NCBI RefSeq assembly: GCF_001591465.1
Contig: NZ_BCUY01000004.1
Span: 40,916 to 104,915 of the forward strand
Length of the DNA: 64,000 nt
Origin: Cytobacillus firmus NBRC 15306
Lineage (GTDB): Bacteria > Bacillota > Bacilli > Bacillales > Cytobacillaceae
Reading direction: 5' to 3'
Part shown: positions 17,275-27,006 of the stretch, one piece after another
Position numbering within the stretch: position 1 is the stretch's first letter
How the letters are laid out: each line of letters starts with the position of its first letter
Program-made: the position numbers and the translations under genes
Notes under the pieces: generated by a model
What the model was told of the DNA's origin: nothing
The model's database searches: none
Seen by the model: the letters and a program-made list of their open reading frames with translations, nothing else

Positions 17275-17466
17275 TTACGAAAGAAACCGGCGCTCATCTT
17301 CTTCAAATAAATCATCAAGGGAGCTGAGCGTACCATCTTCCTCTACTTGATGGGTGTTAATGATCCCTTTGGACAAGGAAAGTTCTATAAAGCAATTCCA
17401 GCAATAATATTGGTTAATCCCGATTTTCCCAATATCTTTGCTCTGGCAATTTGGACATTTCAGCAC
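17275..17466 (-). CDS. yrzR: Small zinc-ribbon protein (YrzR-like)
   Basis: 63 residues. CPNCQSKDIGKI and YYCWNCFIEL give two CxxC pairs (about residues 4-7 and 22-25), a zinc-ribbon signature; the C-terminal half is acidic. GTG 17466 follows GAGGTG. It sits between yrrD and yrzQ as the small YrzR protein does in B. subtilis. Function unknown; zinc binding is inferred from the four cysteines. The gene name is by position and size. Confidence 0.65.
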   Translation of the reverse strand: MLKCPNCQSKDIGKIGINQYYCWNCFIELSLSKGIINTHQVEEDGTLSSLDDLFEEDERRFLS

Positions 17467-17481
17467 GAAAAAGACACCTCA

Positions 17482-17952
17482 CTATTTTACATTTACAATT
17501 ATGGCGTCTTTTCCAATTGCAGGCGGGTCATCGGTTTTTATGACACGTTTTCCTTCCAGCACATCTGAAAAGAAGCCATCCGACAGTTCGTACCCTACAA
17601 TCGTGCCCAATTCTTCCTTAAAGTATACATCCTCAAGCAAACCCAGCCGTTCTCCTTCCCGGCTCATAATCATTTTGCCGGTTAACCGGTTATGGGTCTC
17701 ACATGTATAATCCTCATGTTTAGGAATTGCCTGCAGAACAGAGGTATCTTCAATCATCACTCCATCCCAGCCGAAAGATGCCACGTCTTCAATATTGATG
17801 ATATATGTTTTTTTCAAAAGTGCGCCCTTTCGCAGGAGTAATCCCTGTACTTTTCCGGTGCCTGAAATGGATAAATCACAGATATCGCCTGCCTTATTGC
17901 CGGTTTTCAACTCAAAAACCGGCAGGCCTTTTAATAAAGAAAATGTCCGCAA
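17482..17952 (-). CDS. yrrD: PRC-barrel domain protein (YrrD)
   Basis: 156 residues with two PRC-barrel modules: the first at about 1-70 (FSLLKGLPVFELKTGNKAGD), the second at about 85-150 (RLTGKMIMSREGERLGLLED). PRC barrels are small beta folds seen in RimM and photosynthetic reaction-centre H subunits and generally mediate binding. The role of YrrD is unknown. TTG 17952 follows AAGGCGGG. It is downstream of recD2 and a 49-residue ORF, with yrzR 15 bases further on. Confidence 0.8.
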   Translation of the reverse strand: MRTFSLLKGLPVFELKTGNKAGDICDLSISGTGKVQGLLLRKGALLKKTYIINIEDVASFGWDGVMIEDTSVLQAIPKHEDYTCETHNRLTGKMIMSREGERLGLLEDVYFKEELGTIVGYELSDGFFSDVLEGKRVIKTDDPPAIGKDAIIVNVK

Positions 17953-18073
17953 AGAGAATCCCGCCTTCCCGAACAGTTATAGTTTTCACTGTCCCTAAAA
18001 AAACATAACGGAAAACCATTGCCACGGGAGCCAAAAAATATTGTTAAGAACGGATTAGCAAGCCTGCATAAGC

Positions 18074-18223
18074 CTACTTTGTGCTGTACCTTGGCTTATT
18101 AAAACGCTCGCTGCGCTCCCCGCCGTCTGACAGTTCCTCTGAAAACTCATAGTTCTGCCGCGGCTGACTGCGCCGTTTTACTCCATGGAGATTGAGAAGA
18201 GAAGTTCTGCTTTTTTTTTCCAT
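18074..18223 (-). CDS. Small highly charged protein, 49 aa, unknown
   Basis: ATG at 18223 follows AAAAGGAGAG at good spacing. The 49-residue product is hydrophilic and mixed-charge (MEKKSRTSLLNLHGVKRRS at the start, FNKPRYSTK at the end), with no membrane span or cysteine, and is probably disordered. It fills most of the gap between recD2 and yrrD. I do not recognise a family; size and composition would suit a small spore-associated or nucleic-acid-binding protein, but that is a guess. A nine-A run encodes the N-terminal lysines. Confidence 0.55.
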   Translation of the reverse strand: MEKKSRTSLLNLHGVKRRSQPRQNYEFSEELSDGGERSERFNKPRYSTK

Positions 18224-18288
18224 ATTTATCTCTCCTTTTTATATTTTTGATTAAACCGCCAAATTGCACGTCGATCGCTTAGATATAC

Positions 18289-18323
18289 AAAAAGAACAGT
18301 CTTTTATTGTAGACTGCTCTTCT
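18289..18323 (-). terminator. recD2 terminator
   Basis: AAGAGCAGTC/GACTGTTCTT stem (one G-U pair) with a 10-nt loop, then a T tract on the minus strand. The stem starts at the recD2 stop codon. Confidence 0.8.
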
Positions 18324-20749
18324 TAGCTATATTCTTTTTCCAAAAAATCATACGGTGTTATATTTCCCATTCCTATCATTGGATCAGCTTGGAGAAGCTT
18401 TTCTTCTAGAGAAAGTGTTTCTGTCAGAGAAGACTCCGCTGTATCTTCAAGCCCTGTTTCATCATTAGATAGGATTGCATCTCTCAGCTTTTCGGAAAGA
18501 GTGGTCAGGCGGGCCTGTTCCTCAGCACGTTCCACACCGATTTTCAATGCATCTTCTTCGCCGCAAAGGATCAAAAATTGTCTGCTGCGGGTAATGGCGG
18601 TATAAAGGAGATTTCTTCTCAGCATCCTGTAATAGCTTTTAACAACAGGCATAATGACGATCGGAAATTCACTTCCCTGCGATTTATGGACAGAGCAGCA
18701 GTAAGCATGAGTGATCTGATTCAGATCCTGCCTTGTGTATGCAGCTTCCGCACCATCGAAGGATACGACAATCATATCCTGTTTTTCCGTATTTTCCTTT
18801 GCGTAAAAAATAGAAACAATTTCACCCATATCCCCGTTAAAAACATTGTTCTCAGGCTGGTTGACAAGCTGAAGGACCTTATCGCCAATTCTGTATTTCA
18901 CATCACCAAAGGACAGCTCTTTCCTCGTTCCATCGGGATTTGGATTCAGTATTTCCTGCAGTATTTCGTTTAGTCTGTCGATTCCTGCAGGTCCCCGGTA
19001 CATTGGGGCAAGCACCTGAATATCTTTGGAAGAATAACCTTTCTTTTTGGCATTCAGTACAACCTTTTCAACAACATCCGCAATTTGACCCGGCTGGCAT
19101 TTGATAAATGAACGATCCGATTGCTGCGCAGAGATGTTCGCAGGAAGCTTGCCTTTTTTCATTTCATGGGCCAATTCAATAATTGAGGATCCTTCGGCCT
19201 GTCTGTATATATCTGTTAAACGGACAGTTGGAATGCGTTCTGACCGCAAAAGATCCTTCAAAACCTGGCCGGGACCTACTGAAGGCAGCTGGTCTTCATC
19301 ACCAACCAGGATCACCTGCATATTTTCAGGAAGAGCCTTGAAAAGCTGATTTGCAAGCCAAACATCAACCATTGATGTTTCATCTACAATTAAAATCCTG
19401 CCTTCTAATGGACTCTCCTCGTGCCGGTCAAATCCTTCAGTCCCATTCCAGCCAAGAAGACGGTGAATGGTTACAGCGGGCAGCCCCGTTGATTCTGCCA
19501 TCCGTTTTGCTGCCCTTCCTGTAGGGGCTGCCAGCAGGAAGGGAAAGGGCTCTTCCTTTTTATAATCTTTCGGTTCCAGGGAACAGCCATGCAGCTCGGC
19601 ATATAATTCAACAATCCCCTTAATAACGGTTGTTTTTCCTGTCCCCGGCCCGCCGGTCAATATCAGCATAGGAGACATAAGAGCTGTTTGAATGGCTTCC
19701 TTTTGAGTTGGGGCATATTGGACACCCAGGCGCTCCTCCAAATTTCCAAGGGCCAAAAGAAATTCCGACTCCGGGAACTGTTCATCATACTGGGTTTGCT
19801 TTAGGATCCGTTTGATATTGGTTACCAGTCCCTTTTCGGAAAAATAAAGAGATGGAAGGAAAATTTTTTGGCCTTCAGCCATGATCTTCCCTTCCTCTTC
19901 AAGCTTAATCAGTTCATTGGATATATCCCTGTATTCAATCACATCACGCTTATTTTCTTCCAGCAGCTTCTTTACACTTTGCAGAAGAGGCTTTACTTCA
20001 ATATAAACATGGCCTGCCTGCATACTCTCCGTTTCAAGTATGTATAGGCAGGCAGCTTTAATACGGTCAGGATGATTGCCTGATATGCCGATTTGATATC
20101 CCAGTTCGTCTGCTCTGCCAAAGCCGACCCCGTCTATATCCTCAACCAGCTTATAAGGGTTGTTTTGTACGACTTCAACCGTCATTTCTTTATACACCTG
20201 GTAAATTCTCATGGAAAGCTGCGGGCCAAAACCATATTGATTTAGTGCAATCATGGCTTGCTCAAGGCCCTGGTGTTCCATAAGCGTGTCATAAAGCAAT
20301 TTAGCTTTTTCAGGTGACAGTTTGGGAACTTTATCTAGCAGGGACGGCTGGTTAAGAATACGAGTAATCGCATCTTCTCCAAGTGTCTCGACAATTTGCT
20401 CGGCGGTTTTCTTGCCAATCCCTTTAAATAATTCACTTGATAAATAATTGGCTACGCCTTGTTTCGTCTGGGGAAGATCTTTCCTGTAATGGCTTGCATG
20501 GAATTGGATGCCGAACTTGGGGTGGTCTTTGAATTCACCATAAAAAATATAGGTTTCATGCTCATGCATCTTTGGCAGATAGCCGGTAATGACCGCTTCT
20601 TTTTCATCATAAGAGTCATTCGTTTCATCAACCCGAATGCGCACAACCGTATATAAGTTTTGCTCATTATGAAAGATTGTGACCAGATGTCTGCCTTTTA
20701 TGAACTTTCCCTGTTCGGCAAAAAGATCCATGGAATCCTGTTTTTCCAT
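18323..20749 (-). CDS. recD2: ATP-dependent RecD2-like DNA helicase (YrrC)
   Basis: 5'-3' superfamily 1B helicase involved in replication fork repair and mismatch repair accuracy. 808 residues: an N-terminal OB-like region and helix-hairpin-helix repeats (LFKGIGKKTAEQIVE near residue 108; DIDGVGFGRADELG near 205), then Walker A GGPGTGKTT (near 365), Walker B DETSMVD (near 455), and the C-terminal motif HKSQGSEF (near 690). It is not part of a RecBCD complex, as expected for RecD2. yrrB lies 26 bases upstream. Confidence 0.95.
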   Translation of the reverse strand: MEKQDSMDLFAEQGKFIKGRHLVTIFHNEQNLYTVVRIRVDETNDSYDEKEAVITGYLPKMHEHETYIFYGEFKDHPKFGIQFHASHYRKDLPQTKQGVANYLSSELFKGIGKKTAEQIVETLGEDAITRILNQPSLLDKVPKLSPEKAKLLYDTLMEHQGLEQAMIALNQYGFGPQLSMRIYQVYKEMTVEVVQNNPYKLVEDIDGVGFGRADELGYQIGISGNHPDRIKAACLYILETESMQAGHVYIEVKPLLQSVKKLLEENKRDVIEYRDISNELIKLEEEGKIMAEGQKIFLPSLYFSEKGLVTNIKRILKQTQYDEQFPESEFLLALGNLEERLGVQYAPTQKEAIQTALMSPMLILTGGPGTGKTTVIKGIVELYAELHGCSLEPKDYKKEEPFPFLLAAPTGRAAKRMAESTGLPAVTIHRLLGWNGTEGFDRHEESPLEGRILIVDETSMVDVWLANQLFKALPENMQVILVGDEDQLPSVGPGQVLKDLLRSERIPTVRLTDIYRQAEGSSIIELAHEMKKGKLPANISAQQSDRSFIKCQPGQIADVVEKVVLNAKKKGYSSKDIQVLAPMYRGPAGIDRLNEILQEILNPNPDGTRKELSFGDVKYRIGDKVLQLVNQPENNVFNGDMGEIVSIFYAKENTEKQDMIVVSFDGAEAAYTRQDLNQITHAYCCSVHKSQGSEFPIVIMPVVKSYYRMLRRNLLYTAITRSRQFLILCGEEDALKIGVERAEEQARLTTLSEKLRDAILSNDETGLEDTAESSLTETLSLEEKLLQADPMIGMGNITPYDFLEKEYS

Positions 20750-20775
20750 TGCCTTTCCCTCCCCTTAAAACAACT

Positions 20776-21441
20776 TTAATTCAATTCGCTGCCGCCCTTT
20801 TCAATCAGCTTTTTTCCATAGCCCGCAAGCATATGGTCCGGCTGAATTCCCAGTGCCTTATTAAAGTAAGCAAGTGCTTCATTTTCCTTTTCTTTAAATC
20901 CATATGCTACTCCAAGATTGTAATAAGCATCTGCATGCTCCGGCTCAATTTCAATGCACTTTTTCATCTGCTGGATCGCTTCATCAATGTAATCCAGCTG
21001 TGCCAGGCATAATCCATATTGGAAATGTGCTTCGGCGTCATTTTCATTCAGCTCTGCACTCCGCTGCAAATAAGGCAAAGCCAGTCTGCCCTGGTCAAGG
21101 GCAGTAAGGGACATGCCAAGCATGAAGAAATTATCTGCAGTTTCCAGGCCTTTTTTCAATGCTGTTTCAAACATCTTTTTAGCTTCGTCAAACTGCTGTA
21201 ATTCATAATATAAATTTCCCGCACTGTAGTAAGCAGCACCGGCATTTTCATCAAGACCTATTGCTTTTTCATAGAACTTCAGCGCTTTTTCGTTTTCTCC
21301 TACAGCAGATAGCACATTTCCAAAGTTAATATATGAAACAGGATCTGAAGGATTCTCTTCAATCGCTTCCATAAAAACCTTCGCGGCTTCTTCCCATTTT
21401 CCTTCTTTCATATATTGAATACCCTTTTGGTTTTTATCCAT
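20776..21441 (-). CDS. yrrB: TPR repeat protein (YrrB)
   Basis: 221 residues made of about six tetratricopeptide repeats. Each has the A/G-x-x-Y-x-N-x-G or YY-x-G-N-L-Y type spacing, for example INFGNVLSAVGENEKALKFY and YYNLGVAYGFKEKENEALAYF. TPRs bind partner proteins; the partner is unknown. Soluble, no signal peptide. It lies between mnmA and recD2 as in B. subtilis; a terminator separates it from mnmA, so it probably has its own promoter in the 110-base gap. Confidence 0.88.
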   Translation of the reverse strand: MDKNQKGIQYMKEGKWEEAAKVFMEAIEENPSDPVSYINFGNVLSAVGENEKALKFYEKAIGLDENAGAAYYSAGNLYYELQQFDEAKKMFETALKKGLETADNFFMLGMSLTALDQGRLALPYLQRSAELNENDAEAHFQYGLCLAQLDYIDEAIQQMKKCIEIEPEHADAYYNLGVAYGFKEKENEALAYFNKALGIQPDHMLAGYGKKLIEKGGSELN

Positions 21442-21513
21442 TATTCATCACTCCATTCAAATCAAAGTATAGCATATTTGAATTCAGCTTTTCCGCTGTC
21501 TTCTATTCCCGTA

Positions 21514-21547
21514 ATAAAACCCCGATCCTTTGATAAGAATCGGGGTC
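21514..21547 (-). terminator. mnmA terminator
   Basis: ACCCCGAT/ATCGGGGT stem followed on the minus strand by TTTTATT, 11 bases after the mnmA stop. Confidence 0.88.
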
Positions 21548-21557
21548 AAGTCTTTTC

Positions 21558-22691
<1,134 letters not shown>

Positions 22692-22732
22692 TCAGAAACC
22701 ACACTTAGACGTGCATGTTTCCATTACCTTAT

Positions 22733-23875
22733 CTATTTAGCCAGCCGCTTCACGATTTTGGCTGTTTGTACAGCTGCTTTTTCGACTTGTTCTGTTGTAT
22801 TAAAAAGGCCGTAGCTGAAACGGATGGAATTTTGCAGCTTATCTGATCCTTTTCCAAACATGCTGACAAGGACATGGGATGGATCGATGGAGCCTGCAGT
22901 ACAAGCCGACCCGCTTGATGCTGCTATTCCAGCCAAATCAAGATTGACCAGCATGGCTTCAACATTTGTTCCGGGAAAGCTTAAGTTTAAAACATGAGGA
23001 AGGGAACAATCAAGCAATCCGTTCAGTTCAAAAACAGCTTCTTCCTGCTTCAGTTTATCCATGAACAGCATCTTAAAAGAATGCAGCTCTTCCCGCTTAG
23101 CTTCCATCTCCTTCTGAGTGATCCGGACAGCCTCCTGGAAGCCTGCAATAGATGGAACATTTTCTGTTCCTGCCCGGCGCTTCCTTTCTTGTTCACCGCC
23201 AAATAGCCGTGAAGAAAGCTTCACATCAGGATGGGCGTATAAAAAGCCGATCCCTTTTGGGCCATTGATTTTATGGGCGGAGACGGAAAGCAAATCCACT
23301 CTCAATTCCTGCACATCAATTTTTTCAAGCCCATAAGCCTGAACAGCATCGGTATGGAATTTGGCAGGATGCTCTGCCAATAACTCTCCTATTTCCTTAA
23401 TCGGCTGAAGAGTCCCTATTTCATTATTTCCGTACATGATGGTTACAAGAATGGTATCCTCCCGCAAAGCATCTTCTACGTCCTTTAATGAAACACGCCC
23501 ATTTGGATCAACAGGCAAATACGTTACCTCAAAGCCCTGTCTTTCAAGCTCCTCACACGCATGCAAAACCGCATGATGTTCAATTTGGGTTGTGATAATG
23601 TGTTTGCCCCTATGGCGGCAGGATTCAGCCGTTCCAAAAATCGCATGATTATCAGCTTCTGTTCCGCCGCCTGTAAAAATAATGTCATTGGCTTTTGCAC
23701 CAATGCTGTTTGCTAAAGCAAATCTTGCTTCATCGACAATATGGCGTGCCCTCCGCCCGAAATGATGAATGCTTGAGGGATTTCCATATTCAGATTTCAT
23801 GATTTCAGTCATCCGTTCAATCACTTCCGGATGCATTGGCGAAGTTGCCGCATGGTCAAGATATATTCTTTCCAA
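22733..23875 (-). CDS. Cysteine desulfurase dedicated to MnmA (YrvO type)
   Basis: PLP enzyme of the NifS/IscS family that removes sulfur from cysteine and passes it on as a persulfide. 380 residues. PLP lysine in SVSAHKINGPKG (near residue 203) and the catalytic loop cysteine in SSGSACTAGS (near 325). The N-terminus MERIYLDHAATSP is typical. TTG 23875 follows AGGTGAAA. Directly upstream of mnmA, matching yrvO-mnmA of B. subtilis, whose desulfurase serves tRNA thiolation; cymR lies just upstream. Confidence 0.93.
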   Translation of the reverse strand: MERIYLDHAATSPMHPEVIERMTEIMKSEYGNPSSIHHFGRRARHIVDEARFALANSIGAKANDIIFTGGGTEADNHAIFGTAESCRHRGKHIITTQIEHHAVLHACEELERQGFEVTYLPVDPNGRVSLKDVEDALREDTILVTIMYGNNEIGTLQPIKEIGELLAEHPAKFHTDAVQAYGLEKIDVQELRVDLLSVSAHKINGPKGIGFLYAHPDVKLSSRLFGGEQERKRRAGTENVPSIAGFQEAVRITQKEMEAKREELHSFKMLFMDKLKQEEAVFELNGLLDCSLPHVLNLSFPGTNVEAMLVNLDLAGIAASSGSACTAGSIDPSHVLVSMFGKGSDKLQNSIRFSYGLFNTTEQVEKAAVQTAKIVKRLAK

Positions 23876-23944
23876 TCTATTTCACCTACCTCATTTCATC
23901 CTGCTGTTTGCTTTTTTACATATGAATTATCCCCTTATAAAGGA

Positions 23945-24364
23945 CTAAATATAAAACATATAAGCATCCGATTCGCCAGTATCAGTATGGCTGGCAAGAT
24001 CTTCAAGCGTTGTGTTATCAAGCACATCTTTCACAGCATCACGAATTCGCATCCACAGTTCTCTCTTTGCAGGCTCTTCATCTTCAATTCCTTCTACTGG
24101 ACTGATCGGTCCTTCCAGAACTCTGATGATATCCCCGGAGGTAATTTTTGCCGGCTCTTTGCCTAAAATATATCCGCCGTATGCACCGCGGATGCTTTTA
24201 ACAAGACCTGCGTTCCGAAGCGGAGCAATAAGCTGCTCCAGATAGTGCTCAGACAGGTCATTCGTCTGGGCAATCGATTTTAACGAAGTGGGACCTTCCC
24301 CATGCTTTTTAGCTAATTCAATCATTATAGTTAAACCATAACGGCCTTTAGTAGATATTTTCAT
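23945..24364 (-). CDS. cymR: Cysteine metabolism repressor CymR (Rrf2 family)
   Basis: 139-residue Rrf2-type winged-helix regulator. The HTH lies in the first 60 residues (SEHYLEQLIAPLRNAGLV), followed by GAYGGYILGKEPAKIT, the conserved wing. There is no iron-sulfur cysteine triad (no cysteine appears in the expected 90-110 region), as for CymR, which works through the CymR-CysK complex sensing O-acetylserine. In B. subtilis it represses sulfur-uptake genes and the yrrT-mtnN-mccAB operon, of which only mtnN and yrhC remain near here. AGAGGTG precedes the ATG. Confidence 0.92.
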   Translation of the reverse strand: MKISTKGRYGLTIMIELAKKHGEGPTSLKSIAQTNDLSEHYLEQLIAPLRNAGLVKSIRGAYGGYILGKEPAKITSGDIIRVLEGPISPVEGIEDEEPAKRELWMRIRDAVKDVLDNTTLEDLASHTDTGESDAYMFYI

Positions 24365-24520
24365 CAGCTTGCACCTCTATCCTTGTCTTTAAGCATTTGA
24401 TTCGAATAAATATCCTTTTCTTTAAGCTTTGCCAAAAATCGGTCAGTTAAAGCCTGGCACTGCGGCAAAGCTGCTCCGGAAATCCACCTTGATCCCAAAT
24501 TACCCCAAAAGACCAGCTTC

Positions 24521-24548
24521 ATTATATGGAAAATTAAATCCTTAGTAA
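24521..24548 (-). promoter_or_regulatory. Candidate promoter of cymR
   Basis: Minus strand TTACTA (24543-24548), 16-base spacer, TATAAT (24521-24526). Other TATAAT-like boxes lie within 40 bases, so the exact start is uncertain; the leader would be about 150 nt. Confidence 0.4.
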
Positions 24549-24635
24549 GATTATAGACTTTTGACATTATAGCATATTTTAGGGAGAAAAGGGGCGCAAG
24601 GGATTGAACCCCGCACGCTGGCAATGGCGGTCTAA

Positions 24636-24663
24636 TTGATTTCACAGCAGGAAATGTTATGGT
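24636..24663 (+). promoter_or_regulatory. Candidate promoter of rarA
   Basis: TTGATT (24636-24641), 16-base spacer, TATGGT (24658-24663), about 80 bases upstream of the chosen rarA start. Confidence 0.45.
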
Positions 24664-24743
24664 ATCTTAAATAGAAAGCGAAAGCTTTGCTGAAAATTGA
24701 TAGGCAGACTGCAGGCTGCCGGCAAAAGGCTGGAGTGATAACT

Positions 24744-26009
24744 TTGAACATTAAACCTCTTGCATTCCGGATGAGGCCGAGAACGATAGATGAAATCATC
24801 GGCCAGGAGCATCTTGTTTCAGAAGGAAAAATTATTTATCGCATGGTGCAGGCTAAGCAGCTCTCATCGATGATTCTGTACGGGCCTCCAGGTATAGGCA
24901 AGACGTCGATTGCAAGCGCCATTGCAGGAAGCACACAATATGCTTTCCGCACTTTAAATGCAGTGACTAATAATAAAAAAGATATGGAAGTGGTAGCAGC
25001 AGAGGCAAAAATGTCGGGAAAGGTTATTCTGCTGCTGGATGAAGTCCATAGGCTGGATAAAGGTAAACAGGATTTTCTGCTTCCCTATCTGGAAAATGGC
25101 AGCATCACTTTAATTGGCGCCACAACCAGCAACCCATATCATGCAATAAATCCTGCGATCAGAAGCCGGTGTCAAATTTTTGAACTGAAGCCGCTGTCTG
25201 CAGATGAAATAAAAATGGCACTGACAAGGGCATTGCATGATAAGGAACGGGGCCTTGGCAATAAACATACCGATGTTACCGATGAAGCTCTAACACACCT
25301 GGCAACTGCTTCAAATGGCGATGTCAGAAGCTCGCTTAATGCCTTGGAACTGGCTGTGCTTTCAACAAAAGAGGATGAAGAAGGCATCATTAAGATTGAC
25401 TTGTCTGTTGCTGAGGAATGCATTCAGCGCAAAGGCTTTACTCACGATAAAGATGGGGATGCCCATTACGATGTATTATCAGGATTTCAAAAGTCTATCC
25501 GCGGAAGCGATGTAAATGCTGCGCTGCACTATTTGGGAAGATTAATTGAAGCAGGCGATCTGCAGAGCATAAGCAGAAGACTGCTGGTTATCGCCTATGA
25601 AGATATTGGACTGGCATCGCCGCAAGCCGGGACCAGAACTCTTGCAGCCATTGAAACAGCGGAAAGAATTGGATTCCCGGAAGCAAGGATACCGCTTGCA
25701 AATGCGGTCATAGAGCTTTGCTTATCTCCAAAATCCAATTCTGCATACAAAGCCTTGGATTCTGCAATTGCAGATATTCGCGCAGGCAAAAGCGGTGAAG
25801 TCCCCGATCATCTGAAGGACGCCCACTACAAAGGTGCAAAAGAGCTTGGAAGAGGCATCGGCTATCTGTACCCTCACGACTATGAAACGGGCTGGGTCAA
25901 ACAGCAATACCTGCCGGACAGAATAAAAAACAAGGTATATTATCAGCCTAAGAAAACAGGCAAATTTGAACAGGCATTAGCATCAATTTATGAAAAACTC
26001 CTTAAATAG
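24744..26009 (+). CDS. rarA: Replication-associated recombination protein RarA (MgsA, YrvN)
   Basis: AAA+ ATPase acting at stalled replication forks. Walker A YGPPGIGKTS near residue 45-54, Walker B LLDEVHRLDK near 96-105, sensor ATTSNPYHAINPAIRSR near 125-140, and the C-terminal tetramerisation region with GIGYLYPHDYETGW. TTG 24744, preceded by GGAGTGAT, gives MNIKPLAFRMRP and 421 residues, the B. subtilis length; an upstream in-frame ATG at 24687 lacks an RBS. Transcribed divergently from cymR. Confidence 0.95.
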   Translation: MNIKPLAFRMRPRTIDEIIGQEHLVSEGKIIYRMVQAKQLSSMILYGPPGIGKTSIASAIAGSTQYAFRTLNAVTNNKKDMEVVAAEAKMSGKVILLLDEVHRLDKGKQDFLLPYLENGSITLIGATTSNPYHAINPAIRSRCQIFELKPLSADEIKMALTRALHDKERGLGNKHTDVTDEALTHLATASNGDVRSSLNALELAVLSTKEDEEGIIKIDLSVAEECIQRKGFTHDKDGDAHYDVLSGFQKSIRGSDVNAALHYLGRLIEAGDLQSISRRLLVIAYEDIGLASPQAGTRTLAAIETAERIGFPEARIPLANAVIELCLSPKSNSAYKALDSAIADIRAGKSGEVPDHLKDAHYKGAKELGRGIGYLYPHDYETGWVKQQYLPDRIKNKVYYQPKKTGKFEQALASIYEKLLK

Positions 26010-26047
26010 CAAAAGGTCTGGCTGTGATGCCAGACCTTTTGCTATTT
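26007..26047. terminator. Bidirectional terminator between rarA and the ABC operon
   Basis: Perfect 16-bp stem TAGCAAAAGGTCTGGC with a 6-nt loop; T-rich on both strands. It starts at the rarA stop codon and abuts the stop codon of the convergent permease gene. Confidence 0.9.
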
Positions 26048-27006
26048 TAAGCAGAAACATCTCTTTTATTAAATACATAAAATGCAAGCACCTGAAAAAG
26101 CAGGAAGTATATTAATATAATCATGATCGAAAATCCAAGCGTCATTCCCTGAACCATTGGCACTCCTTCAAAATATTGAAGAAGATCTGTATTGGCAAAA
26201 AGGCTGTACTTAGCCCACTCATACTTCATGGCAATCAGCCTTGTTACCTGTCCTCCCATAAACATCAGAAACAGAGAAAGTCCTATTGCCAGAGAGCTAT
26301 TCCTGAAAACTGCTGAAATCATAAAAGCCATGGTTGCAAGCATAAGCATATTAATGGATTTAAGGCCATAATAAGCTATCAGATGAAGTCCCATGCTTTG
26401 CTCTTCCACTGTCCCATTGTAATAATATAAAAAAGGAATTGCTTTTTCAGGGAATCCAAAGAGGAGACCGCCCAGAAGTGCTGAATATCCGAAGAGGAGG
26501 GCCAGCAGCATCAGACCGAACAAAATCACGGTAATATACTTTGCTCCCAGGATTTTCACTCTTTTGATAGGCCTAATCAAAAGAAGTTTGATGGTTCCCC
26601 ATGTAAACTCACTCGCCACGATCCCCCCGGCAATGATTATGGTAAACAGGCCGGCAAATTCAATCAGCTGTGAGGTATCGGATACAAATCCCCAGATAGA
26701 GTATTCCTCATTGGGTGAAATATCATGTTGAATTCGGTATTCATTAAGGGCAATCTCTCTCTGATACTGTTCCTTCATGTCTCTGGGAACCATTTCCCCC
26801 ATCTCTTCAAGCTGTTTTTGATAGCTTTCGTTCTGAGTCTGCAAACCCCTTTTCCATTCCATATTATCAGGGACTGTTCCCCCGCTTTCCTGATATTTTA
26901 TAAAGGCGCCTGCAACAGTCGTCATGATTAAAAGCAGTCCAATCATGACATAAGTCCCCGGACGCCTAAAAATCTTCATCCATTCATTTTGAATCAGTCC
27001 GAGCAT
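26047..27006 (-). CDS. ABC-2 type transporter permease
   Basis: 319 residues with about six spans: the first at 15-35, then an extracytoplasmic loop of about 70 residues, and five more after residue 100 (for example the TIIIAGGIVASEFTWGTIKLL region, where the EFTWGT motif is typical of ABC-2 permeases). ATG 27006 follows GGAGGTG at eight bases and lies inside the end of the ATPase gene (23-base overlap), so the two are translationally coupled. The exported substrate cannot be told from sequence; peptide antibiotic or bacitracin-type efflux is common in this family. Confidence 0.85.
   Translation of the reverse strand: MLGLIQNEWMKIFRRPGTYVMIGLLLIMTTVAGAFIKYQESGGTVPDNMEWKRGLQTQNESYQKQLEEMGEMVPRDMKEQYQREIALNEYRIQHDISPNEEYSIWGFVSDTSQLIEFAGLFTIIIAGGIVASEFTWGTIKLLLIRPIKRVKILGAKYITVILFGLMLLALLFGYSALLGGLLFGFPEKAIPFLYYYNGTVEEQSMGLHLIAYYGLKSINMLMLATMAFMISAVFRNSSLAIGLSLFLMFMGGQVTRLIAMKYEWAKYSLFANTDLLQYFEGVPMVQGMTLGFSIMIILIYFLLFQVLAFYVFNKRDVSA

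Noticed and set aside
24597..24625. tRNA T-arm-like sequence (GGTTCAATCC on the minus strand)
   Set aside because: No matching acceptor, D or anticodon arms could be found around it, so it is not a tRNA gene; at most a chance match or an old remnant.
24364..24645. 93-codon minus-strand ORF upstream of cymR
   Set aside because: It covers the cymR promoter and leader, has no good RBS and no recognisable protein features.
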